Shown here: in pieces, positions 27,601 to 39,600 of the stretch
How positions within the stretch are numbered: position 1 is the first letter of the stretch
How the letters are laid out: every line of letters begins with the position of its first letter
Assembly: GCA_911728435.2 (NCBI GenBank)
Contig: OU452203.1
Coordinates: 15,645,651 to 15,709,650 of the forward strand
Direction of reading: 5' to 3'
DNA from: Apoderus coryli
Taxonomy: Eukaryota > Arthropoda > Insecta > Coleoptera > Attelabidae
DNA length: 64,000 nucleotides
The notes under the pieces: generated by a model
The model's input: the letters and a program-made list of their open reading frames with translations, nothing else
Database searches by the model: none
Told to the model about the DNA's origin: nothing
Translations under genes and position numbers: made by a program

Positions 27601-30600
27601 AGTCAAAATTCAAATTGTAATATAATTAGGAACTTTCATGCAAGGAATTTTATTTTTATTAACTCTAAAAGATTTCTCCCGACTGACTATTGGAGAATAC
27701 TTTTTTTAACAAAACTTAAGTTAAGAGTCGTACAAAGCAATTTCAAATATCATTTTTGAAATGCTTTAATGTAGACTAAATCGATGTCGTAACTAATAAT
27801 TTTAGAATGAAAATGGTTATAGAAATAATGTTAATCTCTATTTTTAAAACTGTTAATACTATTTCACCGAAGTGAACGTAGTTTTATGGTAGGTGAGTGA
27901 AATTTGGATTTTAAAATATAAAATAAAATTATAGATTTATTTAAAAAAATATACGCAATACAAAGCAAACAATTATCTCCACAAAAGTTTGATTTAAATT
28001 TTTTTAAACTATACGAGATAGGTTTCGAAGATGAAGGGGGTCCATCATCAGTCGTAAAAAATTAAGTGTGGTGAGAAAGGCAAGATACTATTCTCCATAC
28101 ATGTCAACATAAACAAAAACGCATTTTTGTTTCTCTTTACAAAAAGGAAAAACTCACTCAAACAAAATAATTAAATGAGTAATTTTTTGGAAATATATGC
28201 CAGTGCGAATGGACTATTTCTTCAAAATATAAACGGAATGTTAAACCTGAGTTGAGTCAAGAATATATTTAAGGAAACTTGAGATAACCATTTTAACTTG
28301 AAAAATATCTGGGAGTGAAAAAAACGAGCTTGTGAAATAAGCCAAATGCCTTGGAAAGAGAGATAATTGTGACGAATCTTAGTTTTCGCAATCAATGACG
28401 TCTTTGTCCAACTCTGTGAAAGAATAAAAAAAAATGACCCGCATTGTGGAAGAAAAAGTTATGAGCCAACATGCAAAATATTACTTTAATCTGTCAGCCT
28501 TTAACGTTTTTGATTGGAAAAAATTATAGTAGTCCGTATACACGATACCTAAGAAACGGCTTAACGGATTTTAGCCAAAGGCGTCCGTGACTATTTTGAA
28601 AAGGGGACCAAAACTTTGGAATATATAGATCAAATTAAAGCACTCTCAGAAAATGTGACATTAATTTATATTATAGCATTTAGGTCGAAAGATAATACTA
28701 ATATGCAGAGGCTGTCCATAAAGGGGTTAAAAAGGTTCAACTTATAAAAAAAGTTATGAAAATGGGCATAAAATAACTTGAGTATGCAGGATACGCCAAA
28801 GTCGATGACCTATTAGAAGTATCTAGAGATTGGAAAGAAATATATTTCTGAAATTTCGAATACTGTTATTTGATGCCGAGAGGTAGCTTTTAAACATATT
28901 TTACCAGTACGCTGTTGCAACGTTGAAATTTCATATGAAACACCCTATTTATTATTGGATTTTCAGATTCTACGTGTGATTCTGATCATATTTGCTTTAA
29001 AATACCGTATATCTTACTGTTTTTAACATATTTATGAATTAATTTGCAATGTTTTCGCCAAAAACAGCATTATAAAAAATTCGATATTTTTCTCGCCAAT
29101 ACTAACACAAAGCTGCAATTTTACAGCGGCTTCCTAAAACACAATTTTGGCATGCGCTGAAATCTGAGATCAAGGAAGTAATTTTCACAAACATAAATAA
29201 ATAAAAATGCTGTAGATACCACAGATTACGAAATTTAATGCTGAAATATTAATAAATATAATGAAACAAACATAAAGCTCAAAGAACCATATGAAAAATA
29301 AATAAGAGCAAAGTTTTAAACTCCCCGGATTTGTCGGTTTTACCGTCATTCGAATGTGGTAAACGTCAATTTTAACAACAATTAGGTTTTTCCAGTTTAG
29401 GCTTTACTTTTACTGCAGGTTCAAGAGAAAATGTAAATATCCTAGATGGGTACGTATTGAGAAATTACAAAACTATAATGAAAAACATTAAAATATTTAC
29501 AATAATTTTTCATATTATTTAAGCGGAAGTAGTGTTTTTTGGATGCTTGAACTCTCTCTGTTAATTATTAGCATAAAGATACACGTGCCTGCTTTATTTT
29601 GTCAGGTTTATTTATATGTAATACTTGAAGAACTTTTGTATTCTATCCAGGATTGGACAAATTCTGATTTAAAAAAAAAATCAAAAATCAATTATTTTTA
29701 TATAAAAATCAACAAATTTATTTGATTTTTTACAATTTGTATTATTAAAATGTGATGCTGTGTTCAAAATGATGATTTTTTTTATTCATCAGCACTTAAT
29801 TTAATATTTCTGACTTTATGATTGCCATAGGTTTGTTTGTCTAAACAAAACTAGGAATTGAAAAGGCGTCCAAATTAGTATTTTTATAAGATCTTCAATA
29901 AAAACTACAAATAATTAGTTTTTCTGTTGTTTTACATTTTTGGTTTTGTTGTTCTGAGCATTTTGTCTATTTCGTAGGTTTAATAGGTACATATTATAAA
30001 ATATAAATAATATTATACTAATAAGACAGCTTGTGTGAATTAAAAGCGGAAGATTTAGCAAATTTATGGTTTGATTTTATATATGATTTTTATTATAAAA
30101 ATCAGTTGATTTAAATCGTGATTTTAATCAATTGATTTAAATCAGCCCACCCCTGATTCTATCTTAAAAACACCAAAAGTATCATAATCTGATTAACAAA
30201 ATATTTTCAGTGGAATTTTAAATATACCCCTACACTTCAAGTTTAGCTTATATTTGGAATTATAAATAATCTAAATTTTAATAATGACATTCTCTGTCAT
30301 TTTTCCCCCTGTATATCCGATCACAATGAAAAACAGGTTTAACTTTTTTTTTATAGCAATTGCATGTGTCCCATTTTTAATGTTTATAGTCCAAGTGATG
30401 AATATGTAAAGTACACAAATGACGATGTTTGCCGTTCAATTTTTCTTTAATACATTTTCGTTAGTTCTAGTCTAGTACTATATAATATCGTGTATTTAGT
30501 GTCTGTAAGCTTTTGATGTATAATATAGTGGTACCCATATAATGATTTCTAAGTGAAGTACTTGCACCTTTACAACCAGGTATAATAGGTGTTCAATTTA

Positions 30601-33600
30601 GTTTATTCGTAAGTGCCGTGCGAACAATTGTCTTACTGTTCAAAACTGTTGCATGTTTAACAACGGTGTTCTAATTTGAGGAAAATAGTTTTGAAATTGT
30701 GAAAATAATGAATAATCGCGTTGTTTATTGTTTATATAGCGTTTATTGGTATTAGGATTGCCTAACGCAAAGGTAAATATAATATTTCAAACTGCTTAGA
30801 ATTGGAAATTAATATAATAATAAGTGATATTTTGAATTTTGAAAACAAGAATCTAGTAGCTCTATATTATGCCCTGTTTAGTACCCTATTTGGCAGCGAT
30901 TTGATACTTAAATCTTAACACAAGAATGAACTATCATACTTATATGTTTCGATAGTCAAGCATTAAAATTGGTATCATTTGAGTAAGTTTCTCAAAAATA
31001 TTAAAATTTGAGGCAATTTAAATTTAAAGTTAGAACTTTAATTGTTTGGAAAAACCTGCCTCCAAGACTTTCATATTGTTTCTCTGAATATCCATGCTAT
31101 AAAATATATGCTTCCTTGTATTTTTGTTCTTAATATTGTGGTAGAATTCATAATTATTATGTTTGATCCAGAATTTTTACTGATAATAAATTGTTATTGA
31201 CGGCATTCACGCTACTTTATACGACAAGCGGTCGACTTAAATGAATTGTAGGGTACATACAAAGACAACTACTAGACTTGGTAGGCTCTTTGAATAATTA
31301 GTTGATCCTAAACTATATTTCGCTCTTAAAATATCTAACATGATTTGAAGTCACTAAATCAGGTTTTATTGGTATCTTTGCTAAAAAATCCGATCCCCAC
31401 AATTAAAAACTCTGAGTTCTTGTTGTTTGTTTAATCTTTTAGACGTTGCGTGGCATTTTGTGTAGTTTTTCTAACTTGAAAAGTTTAGTTCGGTTGGACC
31501 AAGATCCTAAAATCATAATATTATATAAATAATAATAAATACATATACGTTGAATGTAATACACTGTTGTAATAGTAGATAGTAGGATTACTGATAAAAC
31601 GTTATTATAGTCGTCACTATGTCTGGAAATAATTATATTATAATTTTACATAATATTTCATCATGAAAAACGGCAAAACACAAACCATATTATTTTTTCC
31701 CGGTTTTGTAGGCTAAAATCTACATAATATAGATTATATTATACTGCTGGCTGACATTGAAAATTACAGCATCTTGGGAAAGAACAAAGCAAATTAACTA
31801 TGATCTGCCTTATACAATCCTGTTCCAAAGTAGAGATCAATGGGTCCTGCATGGTGGGGAGGGAGTTACAAAATGCGGATTATTTCTGGTTTACTGATGG
31901 TTCAAAAAAACTGAGGTACATGTGCCAGAGTTTACGGAAGCAGACCCAAGACAAAATTTTCACAATGTCTAGGCTATTTTCTCTGACAGAAACAATAATC
32001 TGACTCTGGTCTGGATCCCTGGCCACTCTTACCAAATCCATACTTAATACCTGGATGACGACAAAAGTTCAGAACTTTTGCCAAAATCATCCAGGTTTTG
32101 TACATTTGAACGAATTTATTAATCCGTAGAAATCAAGAGCCAGGCAGTTGTTGGGTATGAGTAGATATCATCTGTGCTGCCTGGTGGGACTATACATAAT
32201 ATACTGGTCATGGTCATTTGAATCATGATCTCTCGAGGTTGGCCCTTTTGGAAAATTCCAAATGCCGGTTGGGCCTGGAGGATCATGAGACCACGGAGCA
32301 TGTATTATGTTCCTACCCAGCCGTAGATATATTTGCAGCATTAACTGCTGGCTGAAATATAAATTGGTATGAGCCACAGTAGACCCTCGGATCCTTGGGG
32401 ACCGTCTCATTTTGAACCTACCTACCTAATTCTTAAAGATTTTTCATAATTGTCCGCAAAGTATATGGCAAAAGAAATTCGGCATTTTAAGAGGTTCTTT
32501 TGTAAATATTAAGTTGTTTAAATATAATCCATTTGATGCAGTAGAGTGTAATCTAATTACAATGAAACAATTTTGTCGTCTCCACTATTAATTTTCAAAA
32601 ATCTGTATTCAAAGGGACATGTTTCGGAGTCCTAGCTCCATCATCAGCCTGGAAGGCAACCATACAAAATTTAAACATTTTTCAAAACACACAAAGTAAA
32701 ATATAACGTATACAATGTCAAATAGAAATCTTAAAACTAACAGTACCTTAAGATATCGCAACTATGGTGGAGTTAAATCCGCATATATGCATCGTTTTAC
32801 GATTTCTCTTTGACTTTGTATACGTTATATTTTACTTTGTGTGTTTTGAAAAATGTTTAAATTTTGTATGGTTGCCTTCGAGGCTGATGATGGAGCTGGG
32901 ACTCCGAAACATGTCCCTTTGAATAAAGATTTCTAAAAATTAATAGTGGAGACGACGAAATTGTTGTTTGTTTTAAAGAAGCTTTAAAGCCTGATTCAGT
33001 ACAGACAGTTTTAGTGGATTCAAGTTGATTGAGCTCCAACGGTGGCTAGTACCCACAGTTACATTTCGATATTCTCTCAATCATCAGCGTCAATTACTGC
33101 TATGACTTTGTAGTTCTACTTAGAGCTGCTAAGGGAAATCAGCGCTGACATATTTACTAAAAACATCTTAGTTTTACGTGCGGTTAAAAATTACTACTAT
33201 TATAATTCATTACATGCATTTTATAAACATATTTTTAAATATCATTACCTACTCGTATATAAACTTAACGCGACCGCTAGCTGTGTGAGCGTTTGTTATT
33301 TTAACAAGATAAGAACCCTTAGCAAACGGTTATCACTAAATTGTATATTCGACCTAATATTTACATTCTAATCATCATTTCCACTTTTTTTATCAGACAC
33401 TAAATATAAGTATATACAATATGGGATTAGCCGTAAGCCTATTGACGTCGAATATAACGCTATACACTCCAACGATTTGAAATAGAGTTAAATAAACAAT
33501 TCGCTATATAGAATGAAGTATTCAAATAAGTGCGAGCTGTCGATGTTAGATAACGAAACTATTGATCTAAAACATTTTATTTTATACTTATACACGAGGG

Positions 33601-36600
33601 TAATATAATAATCTACTGTTCGCCAAATAGTCAATGTAGATCACAGCATGTGTGAATCCCAAAGAACGAGTCCTGACACGTCGCGTTTGAAGAGAACACA
33701 CAGATAAAATTTCAGAAATCGCTTGCAGAGTTTTAGAAAAATTCATATTAAATTTTATCATGGTACACCACTGAGTATTATCGACGAGTTTTATTAAATA
33801 TCCCCTTGATATAAAAACTGTAAAAAATTATTGAACCAATCCGATTATTTGCCCAGAAATTAATACTCAGTTTACTGGTGTTAGAATTAGTAAAAAATTA
33901 ATCAATTAGGTACAATCATTTTGAGGAGAAAATTTTGAAAGGGTTTACTTTCCCGACCCTTAGGGAGAGTATTGTTAACGCACTCAAAAAAAAATCGGTT
34001 GTGTCGCCCCAAAACTTTCCCGACAAGATATGTTATAATTAACAATATATGACTTGCGTAACGAAACAGAATTTGAATAATAATAATTATTATTATAATT
34101 ATATTATTTGCATTATTTCCAGAAATAAACTAAAACTAACTACTTTATTCAAAAATTAGAAGAAAAACAAGTATTACCAGAGCTGGGTTTCGAACCCCTA
34201 ACCTTCCGCACACGAAGGGAAGGCTCTATCAACTAGTTCACGGCACCACCTATCGTATATACTCGTATTGTATTTTAAATGTAATATATATATATATATA
34301 TATATACGTTCCAACTACATAACTGCTTTAAACGCAATTTTTTCGAGAAGTATGGGGACAAATATCAAAAGTGACCTATCGCTGTAAAGCTTTAAATGCT
34401 TTAAAATAATGTATCACTCGACCCCAACTGATATATGAAAATTTAGCGCTTAAGCGATTTCAACCAAAATCTAATGGCTTCATCCCAGGACTGTCCCAAA
34501 CTCAATTGGTTAAAGCGTTTGGGCGTTATCGTGGAAGAATACATACAGACACACATACATACAAACACACATACATACACACAGACAGACAGACTTAAGG
34601 GAACTTCAAAATGTTTATATACGTCTTTATCTCAAAAATTTTTGTTTTGTAAATATGTCGATTTTTGTTTGTACCAAAGAAGCATTTTCGGTTTCGTAGC
34701 TTAGCTAATAAATGTTCAATTGCATAACGAGTCGTATGTATATCAATTGAAAAATATATCACTACTTTTGTCATGGACTGTATCTAAAATACAAATTCAG
34801 TTTCATTATTTCTTATCAAATTCGTATATTTTTTCCCCAATTAGAAATATTAAATTAAATTGGGTAATTAATCTAATGACAGTTGTTATAAACATAAATT
34901 AAATCAAGAAACATACTTTTTATGCATATAATACTATCCTCGTAAAGGTTATCATCATTAAATTCACGTTTTTTTTTTTTCATTTATTCCAGATACAACA
35001 AAATGCTCAAAATCGCCTTGACGATAACTGGGACACATGGGGCGCAAATGAACCACCTGATGATAGGGAAACTATTATCGCCAACTTGAAGCAACAACTT
35101 CGTGAAGTTGAAGATGGAAAAAATGAATTAGTAACACAACTTGAACAACTAGATTTTGAACATCAACAGAATATTTTACAATTAGTTGATATAAAAGATA
35201 GGTTGCAAGAAGAAAATATCGAATTAAAAGAGAAATATGAGAAAGACAATAAGAAATTAGTAAGTGAAAAAGAGAGACTTAATCAAGAATTTAACGAATT
35301 TAAAAAGAATAATCAGGAAGTAACCACAGATCATAAATATGAATCAATGGTTTTAGAAAATCAAAAGCTTAAATCTGAACTGAATACCCTGAGAAGTACT
35401 TCTGAGACTTTAGAAGAATTTAAAGCTATTATGGAAAGCAAAGAAACTGAAAACAAAACACTATATGGTGACTTACAAAAAGCTAACGAAACTATAAAAC
35501 AATATGAAGCAAAAAGGACTGAGCACAATGAATCTTCTGAAAAATTGTCTATTGTAGAGAACTTAAAAAGTGCTATTGAAGGTCTTCAGAAGCAGAACTC
35601 AGAACAAACGCAAGCAATCCTAGAAAAAGACAATTCAATCACAGTAATTAATGATGAGTTACAAAAAGCTTTAGACGAATTAAAGAAGTCTGAATTAGGA
35701 AATAAAACTATTCACCATGAATTGCAAACTGCGAAAGATGTTATAAAACAATTTGAAGCAGCTAGTAACAACTCTAATCAAATATTACAGACTTTAAATG
35801 CTGACAATGAACATCTTCAGAAGCAAAATAAACAATATGAAAACACAATTAGCGAAAGAGATAACGAAATTAAAAATGATAAAAAAGAGATACGTGAGTT
35901 ACAAGATAAATTGAAATTGCATGGAGAAGAAAGGATTTCTAAATATGAAATAGATAAGATAACCAAGATCAACGCAGATTTAAGAGAAGAAGTATCTATT
36001 TTATCACTAAAATTAGAAGAAACTCAAAGATTGAAAGATGAACTTAGAGAAAACAATGATAAAATAAAAAATATGACTACACAATTGGATGTAACATCTA
36101 AAAACTTGAAAGAATATGAAAGAACTAAACAAGATCTAAGCAACTTGGAAGAAATGTTTGAAAATTTGAACAAAAACTATGAAGCAGCTTTGCTGGAAAA
36201 GGAAAACTTACATATTAAATATACAACAGCTGTCCAAGAAACTTTAAATAGTTTATTTAGATTGGAATGCGAAGAAAATACTGATCAAGATTTTAGTAAA
36301 TATATTGAAACTATTTTTAAACATATTCTACAAATCTTTGAAGACCAGTTATTAGAAAAAACGGAAATAATCAACGAGAAGAATAACGAAATTGAGAAGC
36401 TCATAGAGAACTCCGAGATGTTAAGTCAGGAAATTATAGCGAAATCTGATGCATTGAAATATTATGAACATGAATATACGGAACTCCTAAAAAATAATGA
36501 ATTATTGATTAGTGAATTAGAAGACTACAAAAGTAATGGTGGTTTACAAACAATATCGGAATCAAATGAAGATAGCATGGTTATTTTAGAAAACCAACTA

Positions 36601-39600
36601 GAAACTGCTAATAACAAGATTTCGGAATTAGAAACAGCTCTAAATCATCGATCAGACACAAAAGAAAATGAATCTAATAATGTTGAAACTGAAATTACTC
36701 AGAAAACGGAAGATTACGAACTATTATTGAATAGTTTTGACGAACTTAATATTGAGCTAGATACAGTTAAAAGAGACAATACAAAGTTGCAGGATGAATT
36801 AAAAATATCAACGAGTCACAATGATGAATTGAAAAAGAATTTGGAACGAATAAAAACAGACTTTGAAAACACTGAATATCAATTGGAAGAAGCAAATGCA
36901 TTGTTAGATACTCTTAATGAAGAACTTGATAAGAGCAAGATAATCATTGAACAACTTCGTGGTGATGTGAATGATTATAAAGAAAAATTATTATTAGAAC
37001 AAGAAGCAAACAAATCGTTAGAAGTTGAGTTGAAACACTTAAATGACAAGTTTGAAAATGTTAAAATGAATGAAACTTCAATAAAGTTACAATTAGAAAA
37101 TGTAAACAAGGAACTTGTTGCAACTTCTGAAGCCAACCGCGCATTAGAAATTCGCCTAAAAGATATAATGATGATGCATAAAGATTTTGAGAATAAATTA
37201 GAAGAAAACGAGCATTTGGCTATAAAACTTAATGAAGCAGAACAAAAATTAAAATCCAATGGTGAAAATAAATCTAATCAATTAGTTCATCAAACAGATG
37301 AAGTCAAGATTTTGTTAGAAGAAAAAGATACTCTTCAATCTTCAATTAATAGTTTGCAAACATTGTATTCGCAATCTCAAGAGAAATTAGTAGTTTTGGA
37401 AAACCAGTTGCATGAATTAAGTACTACTAAAAACGAGTTGATTACAATGCTAAACGTGAAACATCAAGAAAGTATAACATATCATAACGAAATACAACGT
37501 TTATCGCAAATACTTCAAATCGAAACTGAAAAGAATCGCAATCTTGAAGAACAATTGAAGCATAATGCAGTTGTTGAAACACTAACAGATCAAAACAATT
37601 TCTTGAAAGAAAAATGTGAAGTTCTTACAAATAATCTCTTAGAAGAGCAAGCTAAACTGAAACAAGCATTAGAAGAGTCATCAAAAGCTGAACTTACTTC
37701 AAATAAGAACTTAGAGCGACTTCAGGCTCATTTAATGGAAGTAGAAGAACATTACACGCAAGAAGTTCTTCAAGCTGAGCAAAGAATTGCAGAATTACAA
37801 GCTAAATTAACTGATGTGGAGCAGCGAGAGAAGAATTCCAGTACAATGTACACGTCAGTTAGTATTAGAAGCAATCAACAGGTTGAAGTGTTGCAAAATC
37901 AACTGCAAATGATGACTAGTCAGAGGGATGAGCTGAGACGAAACATTTCAGATGCTGAGGACTTAAATAGTAAACAGGCAGCCGCTTTAGCTAATTTACA
38001 GTTTGTCTTGCAACAATTTCAGAGAGGTGAGTTATTTATACTAGGTGTAGCTCTAAAATAACTCTAAAACGTATTATTTTGAATTTATACATATTATCAC
38101 ATGTTTTTTTCCTTTGTTCTTTTTAACCACTCAAAAACTCGCTCACGTAATAAATATTCATTAACATGCACTACTTTTAAAAGTTTCTTGTAAAATTACA
38201 GAATTAGTTGTTCTATTTATTACACTTATTATTTTTCCGTCAGAACTAATCAAAATCACAACTAATTTATTTACAGATAAAGAAAAGGACGTTGTAAAAG
38301 AGACTGAAAGAATAAGGCGACAAATAACTGTAGAGAAAAATGTACAAGAGGAGTTACGAAAAGAAATCACCAGTTTGAAGTCGCAGTTAGAAGAAGCCAA
38401 GCAAGGTCTTCAAGCTGCAGCCAGACTATCAGAACAACTAACAAATGCCAAAAAGCAAATAACATCACTAAAGGAAGAAGGTAAATTATGAATCTATAAG
38501 TTTTCATAGGCCTCATGTCATTTTTATTATGTTTTTATTGAAACTATGGTTAACAACACATGTTTAAAATACGATTGTTCTTGAAATATCAGCTGGTAAT
38601 TCTGGGTAAATATTAAATATGTCCCTGAATATCAACTGATATTATCATGAATAATCGAAATCTTCTTCATATTTTCACATCAGTTATTATTATTAATTTT
38701 GTTTTAGTATTGTATTGTATCTTATGTAGTTTCTTAGTATCTTATTTTTATTTTAAAATTTATTTTACTTGGGGGGCAAAGAGCTCTGATAATCCTTATT
38801 TTATTTTATTATTGTACAAATGATAAAATATTACTAAGAAACTACTGTTTATAGGACTATTTTTAAGATTTAGTTTAAAAATTCAGTAGCATTGATAATT
38901 TTACTGCAGGACGTATTTATTATTCATAATTATTTAATGAGGAAAATTATATCAATAGTAAAATTATTAATGCTTTTTGGTACATTCATTATGAACAGGC
39001 GGAGGATTTATGCTAATGTTTTTATTTGGACACAATTGATCAACGACGCAACTATTTTTGACAGGAAATGAAGCAGTGTATTGTTATATCTTGATTTTTT
39101 TTGCTATATTATGTCTTTTTACGTGGTAATTGTAACTGTAGCTAGACGTTATACTAGAAGAGTTATATCTTCCGTCTGTTCATATATTTCATGTTGCAAG
39201 AAGTGGTTCAGAGTTGTTTTGTTTGATGTTTTGATGTTGTATGTCGTCTTTTATTTAACTGCACGCTTATACCTATATTTTTTTAATCTCATTTGGTAAC
39301 TGTGAGGAATTTTTTGACGTCCCCAGTTACCTAATGGGTTAAGTAAAATGTAGAGTCTTTACAACACGTTTTATTATTTTTATACATGGTTTGTTTTGTT
39401 TTATTGCTTTATTTTTGTTTTATTAATTGCTTTGATATTTTTGTGTGTTTATTCTTAATTATTGTAAGAAATTTTCATCAGTAATAAAAATCAAGCAGAA
39501 ATTAATTGAAAGCTTATTGCATAAATTTGTTATTGATGATAATTTAGATATTTATAATTTGTTATTATATTTTAATTATAGTTTCTGTTAAATTTTACAC

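Larger units (their letters stand above)
32567..32965. mobile_element. Foldback element made of two inverted hammerhead-bearing arms
   Basis: Arms of about 150-160 bp (32567-32735 and 32805-32965) are near-perfect inverted repeats. The outer ends are ACAATTTTGTCGTCTCCAC and GTGGAGACGACGAAATTGT. The spacer is about 70 bp. Each arm carries one hammerhead-like motif, so the two point away from the centre. Confidence 0.88.
3699..34992 (+). other. TRIP11: TRIP11 intron 3, about 31.3 kb
   Basis: The intron runs from a GTAAGT donor at 3699 to a pyrimidine-rich acceptor ending at 34992. It hosts the oppositely oriented GUK1 gene, a THAP-like fragment and most of the transposon debris in the window, listed separately. 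Confidence 0.8.

Noticed and set aside
35086..38061. Coiled-coil ORF as a stand-alone 991-residue gene starting at 35086
   Set aside because: The frame is open upstream to a good acceptor at 34992 and splices in phase to exons 3 and 5; the first Met is internal and the last residues are intronic.
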